Of a stretch of 40,195 nt of DNA, positions 1 to 7,536 are shown piece after piece. The DNA comes from Acidobacteriota bacterium (GTDB lineage: Bacteria; Acidobacteriota; Polarisedimenticolia; SMYD01). The stretch is taken from the NCBI GenBank assembly GCA_004356015.1, contig SMYD01000054.1:1-40195 (forward strand), written 5' to 3'. Made by a program: the position numbers and the translations under genes. Numbering within the stretch: the stretch's first letter is position 1; every line of letters begins with the position of its first letter. Under the pieces are notes generated by a model. That model ran no database searches. It was not told the DNA's origin and was given only the letters and a program-made list of their open reading frames with translations.

Positions 1-183
1 GACGCGAGCCGCATGTTCTCACGGAATCTCACCAACCTGATGAAGCACCTGGCCCCCAAGGGAGAGATGGCCACCCTGGCGGAGGATGAGATCGCCAGGG
101 CCTGCCTGGTGGCCCATGACGGCCAGGTCTGGTCGGGTGGCAGCCCCGCAACCGAGGCGGGCGCCGCCGGAGGAAAATCATGA
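1..183 (+). CDS. pntAA: NAD(P) transhydrogenase subunit alpha part 1, C-terminal end (partial)
   Basis: The window opens inside this gene; 60 codons and the stop remain. The visible tail contains LTNLMKHLAPKG and a segment around EDEIARACLVAHDGQVW, which match the end of the soluble NAD(H)-binding domain I of proton-translocating transhydrogenase. The stop codon is shared with the next start as ATGA (180-183), so translation is probably coupled. The following two genes are the membrane subunit and the beta subunit, so identity rests on both sequence and context. The alpha subunit is split into two genes, as in Rhodospirillum-type enzymes, not fused as in E. coli. Confidence 0.88.
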   Translation, partial: DASRMFSRNLTNLMKHLAPKGEMATLAEDEIARACLVAHDGQVWSGGSPATEAGAAGGKS

Positions 184-488
184 CAGTCGAATTGGTGGGT
201 GCCCTGATGGTCTTCGTCCTTGCCGTGTTCGTGGGGTTTGAGATCGTCACGCGGGTTCCTCCCACCCTGCACACACCTCTCATGTCCGGGTCCAACGCCA
301 TTTCCGGCATCACCATCGTGGGGGCCATCGTCGTGGTGGCAGCCGGCTACACGGGCGCCGCACGCTGGCTGGGGGTGGTGGCCCTGGCCATGGCCACCAT
401 CAATGTGGTGGGCGGCTACGTGGTGACTCAGCGCATGCTCAACATGTTCACAACCCGCAAGAAGAGCAGGCGAAGAGGCCGGTCGTGA
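180..488 (+). CDS. pntAB: NAD(P) transhydrogenase subunit alpha part 2 (membrane)
   Basis: A 102-residue protein with three or four hydrophobic helices (about residues 4-24, 40-58 and 62-82) and a basic tail (TTRKKSRRRGRS). Motifs such as PLMSGSNAISGI and INVVGGYVVTQRML are typical of the small membrane subunit that forms part of the proton channel. It would couple hydride transfer from NADH to NADP+ to proton entry, together with pntAA and pntB. The start overlaps the pntAA stop by 4 bp (ATGA) and the end overlaps pntB by 4 bp (GTGA). Length is normal for the split form. Confidence 0.93.
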   Translation: MTVELVGALMVFVLAVFVGFEIVTRVPPTLHTPLMSGSNAISGITIVGAIVVVAAGYTGAARWLGVVALAMATINVVGGYVVTQRMLNMFTTRKKSRRRGRS

Positions 489-1873
489 TCAGCACCCCTC
501 TCCTGCACCTTGCCTACCTGGTGGCGGCGGTTCTCTTCATCATGGGGCTGCGGCAGCTCTCCTCGCCGCGCACGGCACCCAAGGGGAATGCCACCTCGGC
601 CCTGGGCATGCTCATCGCCGTGGCGGCCACCCTGCTGGCGTTCGAGATCATCCAGCCCGTGGATCTTCTCCTGGGAGTCGGTGCGGGGATCCTCATCGGC
701 GGCGTGCTGGCATGGCGCATCCAGATGACGGCCATGCCGCAACTGGTGGCTCTCTTCAACGGTCTGGGCGGTGCCGCTTCGGCTCTGGTGGTGCTGGCCG
801 AGTTGACCCGCCCCAAGGCGACGCCGCTGGAGAGCAGCAGCCTGGTGGCAGCCGGCGTGGGCATCCTCATCGGCAATATCACTCTCATGGGCAGCCTCAT
901 GGCCTTTGGCAAGCTGCAAGGGGTGATCCCCACCGGTGCCATCCGCAGCCGGATCTTGCCGTGGCTCAACCTGATGCTGCTGCTGGCCTGCCTGGGTTTC
1001 ACCGGCGCTCTCGTGGGCGCCCCTGACAGCATGGTGATCATGCTCACCCTGGTGGGACTCTCCCTGGTCCTGGGCGTGACCGGCGTCATGTCCATCGGTG
1101 GCGCCGACATGCCGGTCATGATCGCGTTTCTCAATGCCCTCTCGGGTCTGGCGGCGAGTGCCACGGGGTTTGCCCTTCATAATGAGGTCCTCATCGTGGC
1201 TGGCTCCCTGGTGGGCGCCAGCGGCATTATCCTGACCAACATCATGTGCAAGGGGATGAATCGCTCCCTGGGCAATGTCATGTTTGCCGGCGTGGGCGTC
1301 GCAGATGGCTCCGGTGGCGCTCTGGCGGCGCCCGGGGGCGGAACCGTCAAGCAGGCGAGCCCCGAAGAGGCGGCTCTCATGCTTGTCGAGTCGGAACTGG
1401 TCATCGTGGTGCCCGGCTATGGGCTGGCGGTAGCTCAGGCCCAGCACGCCGTGCGCCAGCTTGCCGATGAGCTGGAGAAGAAAGGGGTGGAGGTTGTCTA
1501 CGCCATTCACCCGGTGGCCGGCCGCATGCCCGGCCACATGAATGTCCTCCTGGCGGAGGCCGACGTGGATTACGAGAAGCTCAAGGACCTGGACGAGGCC
1601 AACCCCTTGTTCCCGCAGGCCGACACCGTTCTCGTCATCGGTGCCAACGATGTGGTGAACCCGGTGGCCAGGACCGATACGTCCAGCCCCATTTACGGCA
1701 TGCCCATTCTGGATGCCGACAAGGCGGCCTCGTGCCTCGTGCTCAAACGCAGCATGCGGCCCGGTTTTTCGGGAATCGAGAATCCGCTCTACAGCAGCGA
1801 TCGGACCATGATGGTGTTCGGCGATGCCAAGGACACTCTCCTGGAGCTGATCGCGCAGGTCAAGCAGAACTGA
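485..1873 (+). CDS. pntB: NAD(P) transhydrogenase subunit beta
   Basis: A 462-residue protein starting at a GTG inside the pntAB stop (GTGA overlap). The first ~270 residues form about eight or nine membrane helices. The C-terminal ~190 residues form the NADP(H)-binding domain III, with VPGYGLAVAQAQHAV (dinucleotide fold), HPVAGRMPGHMNVLL, GANDVVNP and GFSGIENPLYSSDRTMM, all strongly conserved in PntB. The length matches the family. With pntAA and pntAB it makes the complete membrane enzyme that uses the proton gradient to raise NADPH. The exodeoxyribonuclease gene follows after 4 bp. Confidence 0.96.
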   Translation: MISTPLLHLAYLVAAVLFIMGLRQLSSPRTAPKGNATSALGMLIAVAATLLAFEIIQPVDLLLGVGAGILIGGVLAWRIQMTAMPQLVALFNGLGGAASALVVLAELTRPKATPLESSSLVAAGVGILIGNITLMGSLMAFGKLQGVIPTGAIRSRILPWLNLMLLLACLGFTGALVGAPDSMVIMLTLVGLSLVLGVTGVMSIGGADMPVMIAFLNALSGLAASATGFALHNEVLIVAGSLVGASGIILTNIMCKGMNRSLGNVMFAGVGVADGSGGALAAPGGGTVKQASPEEAALMLVESELVIVVPGYGLAVAQAQHAVRQLADELEKKGVEVVYAIHPVAGRMPGHMNVLLAEADVDYEKLKDLDEANPLFPQADTVLVIGANDVVNPVARTDTSSPIYGMPILDADKAASCLVLKRSMRPGFSGIENPLYSSDRTMMVFGDAKDTLLELIAQVKQN

Positions 1874-1877
1874 TTCC

Positions 1878-2645
1878 ATGCGGATCGTCACCTGGAACGT
1901 CAATTCGGTACGCAGTCGTCTGGACCGTGTCTTGGCATGGCTCAAGCGCCATGAGCCCGACGTGGTGTGCCTGCAGGAAACCAAGACGGTGGATGAGACG
2001 TTCCCTGTGGAACCCTTCGAGGTTCTCGGCTACAGCCTGGCCCTGTTCGGCCAGAAGACGTACAACGGTGTCGCCATCCTGTCGCGCCTGAAGATGACCG
2101 GCATCCGCAGAGGGCTGTCCGGCGACGGGCCCGAGGATCAGAAGCGCCTCATCGCCGCCGAGATAGACGGTGTCACGGTGATCAACGTTTATGTGCCCAA
2201 CGGCTCGGAAGTCGGCTCCGAAAAATTTGCCTACAAGCTCGCCTGGCTGGCACGTCTGAGGGATGACCTGGAGGCCTCCTTCGACCCTCAGGTGCCCCTG
2301 GTCCTGTGTGGCGATTTCAATATCGCTCCGGAAGACCGGGATGTGCATGACCCTGAGGAGTGGCGCGGCAAGATTCTTTTTCATCCCGACGAACATGCCG
2401 CCCTTCTGCGCCTGCGGGAATGGGGCCTGGTGGATGCCCTGCGCCTTCACCATGTCCAGGAGGGTCTGTATACCTGGTGGGATTACCGGGCTGCGTCCTT
2501 CCGCCGCAACCGGGGCCTGTGTATCGACCACCTTCTGTTGACCCGGCCGCTGGCGGAACGATGCCGGGATGTGACCATCCATAAGGAAGAGCGTGCCGGC
2601 GAAAAGCCCTCGGATCACGCCCCTGTCATGGCCACTTTCAAGTAA
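1878..2645 (+). CDS. xth: Exodeoxyribonuclease III (AP endonuclease family)
   Basis: A 255-residue EEP-fold nuclease for base-excision repair, cutting at abasic sites with 3'-5' exonuclease activity on duplex DNA. Visible motifs in order are TWNVNS (Asn7), CLQETK (metal ligand Glu34), VYVPNG, GDFNIAPEDRDVHDP, IDHLLLT and the C-terminal SDHAPV catalytic Asp-His. Length is close to the usual 255-268 residues. The ATG lies 4 bp after the pntB stop and has no clear Shine-Dalgarno sequence, so it is probably cotranscribed and translated by coupling. Housekeeping gene with no unusual features. Confidence 0.95.
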   Translation: MRIVTWNVNSVRSRLDRVLAWLKRHEPDVVCLQETKTVDETFPVEPFEVLGYSLALFGQKTYNGVAILSRLKMTGIRRGLSGDGPEDQKRLIAAEIDGVTVINVYVPNGSEVGSEKFAYKLAWLARLRDDLEASFDPQVPLVLCGDFNIAPEDRDVHDPEEWRGKILFHPDEHAALLRLREWGLVDALRLHHVQEGLYTWWDYRAASFRRNRGLCIDHLLLTRPLAERCRDVTIHKEERAGEKPSDHAPVMATFK

Positions 2646-2654
2646 ACTCCGCGT

Positions 2655-3338
2655 ATGAACGAGAGAGGTGAACCAGATTGGCGGCACGCCGGGGAGACGG
2701 CGACTGGGCCGCCACGTCCGACATCTTCATGGTGGCAAAGGATGGGCCAGCACCTGCGCCGGCGGCTCCTGGCGGGCCTTTTTGTCATCTTCCCGGTTGG
2801 TTTCACCATCTGGATTCTCTACATCCTGTTCAGGGTCCTTGACGGATTCCTGAGCCCGGCCATCGATCCTCTGATCGGATTCCATATCCCGGGCCTGGGG
2901 CTCCTGGGGGTGGCGGTGCTTCTGTACCTGGTGGGCCTCCTGGCGGCCAATGTGTTCGGGCGGGAATTCCTCAAGGGATTCGACTCGCTGCTCAAACGCA
3001 TGCCGGTGGTACGCGCCATCTATGTGGCCTGCAAGCAACTCATGGATACCCTGCGCCTGCCGGGGAAGACCGTCTTTCAGCGCGTTGTCCTGCTGGAGTA
3101 TCCGCGCCGGGGGATCTGGGCACTGGCGTTCGTCACAGGGACGGCGCACAGGGAGTCGGACCAGGCGCCTCTCCTGCATCTCTTCCTGCCCACCTCGCCC
3201 AATCCCACCAGCGGCATGATGCTGATCTTGCTGGAGGGCGAGGTGCGGGAACTGGACATGAGCGTGGAAGACGGCGTGCGCCTTGTGGTCTCCGGCGGCA
3301 TCCTCTCACCCGATTCATATCCCCTGCCAGATAAGTAG
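2655..3338 (+). CDS. DUF502 family membrane protein
   Basis: A 227-residue protein with a hydrophilic N-terminal ~30 residues, two hydrophobic helices (about 40-62 and 76-100), then a soluble C-terminal half. Segments such as GLFVIFPVGFTIWILY, PGLGLLGVAVLLYLVGLLA, PVVRAIYVACKQLMDT and LPTSPNPTSGMMLIL are characteristic of DUF502, a widespread bacterial and plant membrane family of unknown molecular role. It starts 9 bp after xth and may be cotranscribed. No Shine-Dalgarno sequence is seen; TAAACT (2643-2648) lies 6 nt before the ATG, a weak candidate for a leaderless promoter. Confidence 0.88.
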   Translation: MNERGEPDWRHAGETATGPPRPTSSWWQRMGQHLRRRLLAGLFVIFPVGFTIWILYILFRVLDGFLSPAIDPLIGFHIPGLGLLGVAVLLYLVGLLAANVFGREFLKGFDSLLKRMPVVRAIYVACKQLMDTLRLPGKTVFQRVVLLEYPRRGIWALAFVTGTAHRESDQAPLLHLFLPTSPNPTSGMMLILLEGEVRELDMSVEDGVRLVVSGGILSPDSYPLPDK

Positions 3339-3520
3339 CCGGCGCCAGGGGGGGCAAGATGCTGCTGCAACCCCGTGCCGGGGAGTGACGGACGCGCGGC
3401 TGAATTTCTTTTCTTAACTGTTCCCTGCGTCACTGATCGAGCGGCCGGCGCGGGCCTGGCCGCGGGGGACCGCGTCGCGGTGAAGATTTCGCTTATGGTA
3501 CACGGTGAGCAGCGACTGAT
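3339..3520. other. Gene-free stretch before HNH remnant
   Basis: Together with the HNH remnant this makes the only gene-free gap above 300 bases in the window (3339-3754). This part has no convincing reading frame. It holds a short hairpin-capable CCCCG-TGC-CGGGG (about 3373-3385) not followed by a T run, so it is not called as a terminator. It may be the further eroded upstream part of the HNH gene, but I cannot show that. Confidence 0.5.
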
Positions 3521-3756
3521 TGCCAGTTTTCCTTTCTAATTTCCAGAAGTCGTCCTCATCGCTTCACCTTCACGTTGTGTATCGCTCGCGGGGCGGCCAT
3601 GACCAGCCCCAAAATCTCATCTGCCTCTGCCGCTTCCATCATCAGATGGGTGAGCACGGGATGCTGGCACGGGTACGGGGCGAAGCACCGCTGGGATTGG
3701 TGTGGCGGCTGGGGCGGGAGGGTAGAGGGGGCGCCTACCGGAATGAACTGAGGCTC
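3521..3756 (+). pseudogene. HNH endonuclease C-terminal remnant (frameshifted)
   Basis: In the frame of 3520 the translation contains HVVYRSRGGHDQPQNL, then LCRFHHQMGEHG, ARVRGEAPLGLVWRLG and finally YRNELRL. This is the layout of the HNH nuclease core and tail common in deltaproteobacterial and acidobacterial HNH proteins: the first His, the central Asn of the NL segment, the FHH and a closing GxAPLxLxWRLG block. The upstream zinc knuckle is broken. A CQ... start and an RSRPHR segment lie in the +1 frame (from 3521), with a stop just upstream, so at least one frameshift separates them from the HNH core. No start codon or N-terminal domain is left. The frame runs on past YRNELRL into the 3' end of the opposite-strand phosphatase gene, so the original stop is lost. 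I read this as a dead relic of a mobile or repeat-family HNH gene. Confidence 0.72.
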
Positions 3757-4996
3757 AGGTCACATCGGGATCGGTCAGGCGCTTCACTATCACCACGGTG
3801 CGATCATCCCGCAGTGGGTCATCGGGAGCGAACCGCTCCACCGCCGCGAAAATGATCTCCACCATTTCCCTGGCGCCAACATTGCGATTCTCCCGCACCA
3901 CCTGCATGAGGCGCTCGCGGCCGAATTCCTCTTCTTGGCCGTCATGAGCTTCGGTGATGCCGTCGGTATAGAAGACCAGGAAGTCGTCCCGCTGCATGAG
4001 CACATAGCCACGGGCGTAACGAACGTCGGGACTGGGGCCCAGGACCGGCCCGCCCTTGCGCAGCACCGTGAACGTGTCATCGTGGAGGTGAAGTGTGGGC
4101 ACATGTCCGGCGTTGCAGTAAAGGAAGTTCCCGTTGCGCTCCGCTTCCCCGTAGAAGAGAGAGACGAACTTGGACGACAGGGACGTCTCGTGAAACACCC
4201 GGTTGAGTTTTTCCACGGTGCGGACGAGCTTGAATTCGTCGGCGAGACCCATACGCATGCCGGTGACCACATCCCGCGCCTGCAGAGCCGCCGGCAGGCC
4301 ATGCCCCGAACTGTCGGCCACCAGGATACCCAGGGTGGTGTGGGCCAGGGGAATGAAGCTGAAGACATCCCCGCCCACGGCCTCCATGGGTTTGGAGCGG
4401 CCGAATATGTCGTAGCCCTCCAGACGGGGCACCTTGCGCGGAAAGAGATTGCTCTGGATCGCGCGCACCTGGGCGATGTCCATCTCCGCGCCGATAAGTC
4501 GCAACTGGCTGTTGATGACGTGGCGCACGGTACTGAGGGAATAGAGGACGGTCTCCCGGTTGGCGTCGGGAGCCAGGGTGAAGGAGATGATCCAGTCGTC
4601 ATCGGCGCCGACGACGATGGCGGCAAAGGTCTCCACCTTGAGCGGTCCTTCGATAGCGGGATCGAAGTGGGGGTTGGAGCGGTCCGAGATCAGCAGGCGC
4701 CGCTCTCGCAGGTCGCGAATCATCGGATAGGACGAGGGGATCCTGTACCCGGGACCTGCGCGCTCCGCACCGTCCTGGCAGCGACCGACCATGGTTTCCA
4801 GCTCGTAATAGCCTGCTTCCCGGCGATAGATGCGGCCCCCTTGGATGCCCAGGGACTCGTGATACTGGTTGACCAGGGATTCCAGAAAGATCGACAGGGC
4901 TCTCCCGGTCTGGGTGCTCTCCTCGATCTCCCGGATGGTCTTTTCCAGTTGACGGTAGAGGCCCCAGTAATCATTCTTTCTCCGTTGCTTTACCAT
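3755..4996 (-). CDS. GAF plus PP2C-type (RsbU/SpoIIE-like) serine phosphatase
   Basis: About 413 residues. An N-terminal coiled/GAF-like region (about 1-180, including GGRIYRREAGYYELE and ISDRSNPHFDP) is followed by a SpoIIE/RsbU PP2C domain. Its motifs are AVGGDVFSF (first metal Asp), GILVADSSGHGLPAAL, FYTDGITEA and DDRTVVIVKR (last metal Asp). Such proteins dephosphorylate anti-sigma-factor antagonists or similar regulators; GAF input suggests a small-molecule or redox signal. No anti-sigma or STAS gene lies next to it, so the partner is unknown. The start is uncertain: ATG at 4996 (MVKQRRKNDY) looks more natural than the in-frame ATG at 5029, but neither has a clear ribosome binding site. 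It runs opposite to the HNH remnant and to the cohesin-like gene. Confidence 0.9.
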   Translation of the reverse strand: MVKQRRKNDYWGLYRQLEKTIREIEESTQTGRALSIFLESLVNQYHESLGIQGGRIYRREAGYYELETMVGRCQDGAERAGPGYRIPSSYPMIRDLRERRLLISDRSNPHFDPAIEGPLKVETFAAIVVGADDDWIISFTLAPDANRETVLYSLSTVRHVINSQLRLIGAEMDIAQVRAIQSNLFPRKVPRLEGYDIFGRSKPMEAVGGDVFSFIPLAHTTLGILVADSSGHGLPAALQARDVVTGMRMGLADEFKLVRTVEKLNRVFHETSLSSKFVSLFYGEAERNGNFLYCNAGHVPTLHLHDDTFTVLRKGGPVLGPSPDVRYARGYVLMQRDDFLVFYTDGITEAHDGQEEEFGRERLMQVVRENRNVGAREMVEIIFAAVERFAPDDPLRDDRTVVIVKRLTDPDVT

Positions 4997-5133
4997 GGAG
5001 ATGCCTGCGGGTGGCCTGTGAAGAACCATGAAAGGGTTGACATGAGTGGACCTCGGGGACAGGAGAATGGGGTGGCTTGGCAGTCGCCAGGAGACGTTAT
5101 GCCCGTCTCCGGGGAAGTGTCAATCCTGTGGGC

Positions 5134-5139
5134 TATAAT
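5134..5139 (+). promoter_or_regulatory. Candidate -10 element TATAAT upstream of 5191
   Basis: A perfect TATAAT in the divergent gap between the phosphatase and the cohesin-like gene. No good -35 hexamer is seen at 16-18 bp and no TGn precedes it. A start about 7 nt downstream would give a leader of about 45 nt before the ATG at 5191. It would drive the packed run 5191-10801. Confidence 0.5.
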
Positions 5140-5190
5140 CGCCCTCTGCCGCCGTCCGGGGCGGGCGGCGCAAGGGAGCAGGCAGGTGCC

Positions 5191-5820
5191 ATGACACGTG
5201 TGAAATTCATGTTCGCAGCCATGCAGGCAGTGCTCATTCTGGCTGGGCCCTCTGTACCGGGCCTTGCCGGCAGCAACAGCTCTGCGACCCGGGAGCCCTA
5301 TTTGACCCACTCGGCTCAGGATACCGGCGGGGGCACGGTGCGCCTGGAACTGGTGCCGTCCCTGGCGTCGGATCCGGCCGGCAGCCTGCGCCTGCGGGCG
5401 GTCCTGCAGGGACCTCTCAGCGGTGAGGGGGCGACGGATCTCTATGCCTTCAACGCTGTCCTCCGCCTGCCGGGAGAGCTGGTGCGGTACGTGCCCGGCT
5501 CGGCGCGCAAGGGTGACCTCCTGGGTCAGGATGGAAGGGACTGGATGGTCACCGCCGCGGTCTCTCCCGGTCACGAGGATGTCCTCACCGTGGGCGGCTC
5601 CCGCCTCGGAGCAGTGCCGGGGGTGGCGGTGCCGGCCGGTTCCTGGGAGCTGTTTTCGCTGGCCTTCAAGGTCAAGGGGCCGGGAGCGGCGCCATTTACC
5701 TGGGAAGAGGCGACCTTTATCGACGCCAGGATACGTTCTGTGGACGTGGCCCGTTTTGTGGGTGCGACGCTGCACCTGGACGCCGAGGAAGACACATCTT
5801 TGTCGGAGGACCCTCAATGA
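5191..5820 (+). CDS. Secreted cohesin-like beta-sandwich protein
   Basis: 209 residues. The ATG at 5191 is chosen because it begins a clear Sec signal peptide (basic start, hydrophobic segment AVLILAGPSVPGLAG); the open frame extends upstream to 5077 but that part looks non-coding. The mature region has features of a cohesin-like or bacterial Ig-like sandwich: GGGTVRLELVPSL, LYAFNAVLRLPGELVRYVPGS and a closing SWELFSLAFKVKG strand. Cohesin-like folds outside cellulosomes usually act in protein-protein or surface attachment. The stop overlaps the next start as ATGA (5817-5820), so it is probably translated together with the DUF4932-like protein and may work with it. The domain call is by fold pattern only. 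Confidence 0.68.
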   Translation: MTRVKFMFAAMQAVLILAGPSVPGLAGSNSSATREPYLTHSAQDTGGGTVRLELVPSLASDPAGSLRLRAVLQGPLSGEGATDLYAFNAVLRLPGELVRYVPGSARKGDLLGQDGRDWMVTAAVSPGHEDVLTVGGSRLGAVPGVAVPAGSWELFSLAFKVKGPGAAPFTWEEATFIDARIRSVDVARFVGATLHLDAEEDTSLSEDPQ

Positions 5821-7484
5821 GACGTTTCCCAATCCGGATGTGCATCGGTGTCTTGACCCTCCTGGGGGCTATCGCCGGACCTCTGGCGGCCGAGTTGCCG
5901 TACATCACACAGGCCCGCCATGGCAGGGATCCAGGTGGCGAGCCGCGCATGATCATCACGGCCTCGGCCCAGGTTGAACTGGTGACCCTGGTGGCCGCGC
6001 GCGCTGATTATCAGCGGAGTGTCAATCCGCCGCAGGCCGATAATCCCCTGGGTACCTTCTGGAATCAACGCTCCAGGCCGTTCGGTATCCATGATGCCCC
6101 ACGTCATCTGCGTGAGTTGCGCAATCACGGCCTGTGGGGAGATCGACTCCTGGAATTCGCCCTCCACCTTTCCAGTCCGCCGGCCCTGGAGCGCGTCATC
6201 CCCTGGTCCTCCGATCTTCTCGACGCGGCACGGGGTGAATCCATGGAGGACCCGGCAGGAGTTCTGGACCAGTTGCGGCTGGAGATAAAAGATTTTGGCG
6301 AGAAAGTGCGTTTCAATGATCACTTCTCCGCCAAGGAGGCTGATTACGGCGCCATGGTGGCGGGCCTGGAATCGATGCTCGAAGGACAGGATCCCATGGC
6401 GCAGAACGCCGCGTTCTGGGGGGTGAAGCCCGGTGGAGACCTCTATCTGATCCCCTCGCCTCTCATGGCGGGCGGATACCTGGCGAGTATCAAGGTCGGC
6501 AGCAGGACCCACCAGTTCCTGGCGTTCGGGCCGGCCCTGGCCGTGAGGGTTGTGGATGCCAACTTCCTGGACCATCTGCTCAATCATGAGCTCAGCCATC
6601 TCATCGTCGATCCGATCCTGCGTGCCCACGTGGACGGCCTGGACGCATCATCGGCCCTGTGGCGTCCTCTGGCGCAGAGACTCAGGTCTGCAACCCATGT
6701 GGTGACCTGGACCGACGGCATCGGTGAGCATCTCCTGCGGGCCTACAATATCTATCTCGTGCAGCAAGAAGACCCGGTTCAAGCTGATCTGTATGTAAGC
6801 ACCGAGGAGGCCGGAGGCTACATCTACACGCGTCCGTTCCTGGGTATTCTGTCGGAGTATGCCGGTGACAGGGAACGCTGGCCGTCTCTGGAAGCCTACA
6901 TGCCGACACTCGTGGAGCGCCTGGCTGCCATGGCCGAAAAGGTCCGCGACCTGGATCCCTCCACCCGCGTTCCGGATTTCCAGCTGTCCAATGCCGGGTT
7001 CGAGGAGGGTGGCGGCGCCTGGATCGCGCGCGACTGGATGCTGGTCCGGGCGGGAGATCTGCCTGGCAAGGCCGCAGGGTCGTTCACCGAGGTCCGGCGG
7101 GATACCCAGGTCGCCCACGAGGGCACGGCGTCGCTGCGCCTGCGCATCGGTCCGGACACAACCGGTCTGGTGGCGGTGGAGCAGGGGCCCCTGGCTGTAC
7201 GCTCGGGCGGCACGGTGCGGGCTTCGGCGTGGGTCAAGACCGAGGAGGTCCAGAGGGAAGGAATCCAACAAAAAGTCTGCGGCCTCTATGTGATCTTTTT
7301 CAACAGATCTGGTGAGGTCATCAGCCGGGGCGAAAGCGATTCGGCGGTGGGTACCCTGGACTGGACCCTCCTGTCAGCCGAGTTCGTTGCGCCGGCCGAT
7401 ACGGTCCGGGCCGGATTCGGCATCCTGCTGGGCATGAGTGGCACGGCCTGGTTCGACGACGTGGACTTTGAACGGGTCGACTAG
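5817..7484 (+). CDS. Secreted DUF4932-like putative metallopeptidase with C-terminal carbohydrate-binding-like domain
   Basis: 555 residues. A signal peptide (about 1-25, ending GPLAA) is followed by an all-alpha/beta region with HELSH at 257-261, an HExxH zinc motif embedded in LNHELSHLIVDP, as in DUF4932 proteins. The last ~170 residues (from DFQLSNAGFEEGG) resemble a galactose-binding or CBM-type jelly roll: HEGTASLRLRI, VRASAWVKTEEV and a final TAWFDDVDFERVD strand, the usual end of such domains. It overlaps the cohesin-like gene by 4 bp and is followed by rpoH. A secreted or periplasmic protease acting on a bound substrate is a reasonable inference; the substrate is unknown. Confidence 0.75.
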   Translation: MRRFPIRMCIGVLTLLGAIAGPLAAELPYITQARHGRDPGGEPRMIITASAQVELVTLVAARADYQRSVNPPQADNPLGTFWNQRSRPFGIHDAPRHLRELRNHGLWGDRLLEFALHLSSPPALERVIPWSSDLLDAARGESMEDPAGVLDQLRLEIKDFGEKVRFNDHFSAKEADYGAMVAGLESMLEGQDPMAQNAAFWGVKPGGDLYLIPSPLMAGGYLASIKVGSRTHQFLAFGPALAVRVVDANFLDHLLNHELSHLIVDPILRAHVDGLDASSALWRPLAQRLRSATHVVTWTDGIGEHLLRAYNIYLVQQEDPVQADLYVSTEEAGGYIYTRPFLGILSEYAGDRERWPSLEAYMPTLVERLAAMAEKVRDLDPSTRVPDFQLSNAGFEEGGGAWIARDWMLVRAGDLPGKAAGSFTEVRRDTQVAHEGTASLRLRIGPDTTGLVAVEQGPLAVRSGGTVRASAWVKTEEVQREGIQQKVCGLYVIFFNRSGEVISRGESDSAVGTLDWTLLSAEFVAPADTVRAGFGILLGMSGTAWFDDVDFERVD

Positions 7485-7536
7485 GCCGGGGGCGTCTCGC
7501 CGGAAGGCTGCACCGCGGTCCACGAGCCTGGTCCCC

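Noticed and set aside
428-1984. Long 518-codon open frame on the minus strand across pntB
   Set aside because: It is the antisense shadow of pntAB and pntB; its His/Gly/Gln-rich composition has no domain pattern and no plausible start signal.
3373-3385. CCCCG-TGC-CGGGG hairpin as a terminator after the DUF502 gene
   Set aside because: Stem is only 5 bp and no T tract follows.
3935-5194. 419-codon open frame opposite the PP2C phosphatase
   Set aside because: The minus strand contains all PP2C metal motifs; the plus-strand product is a low-information shadow.
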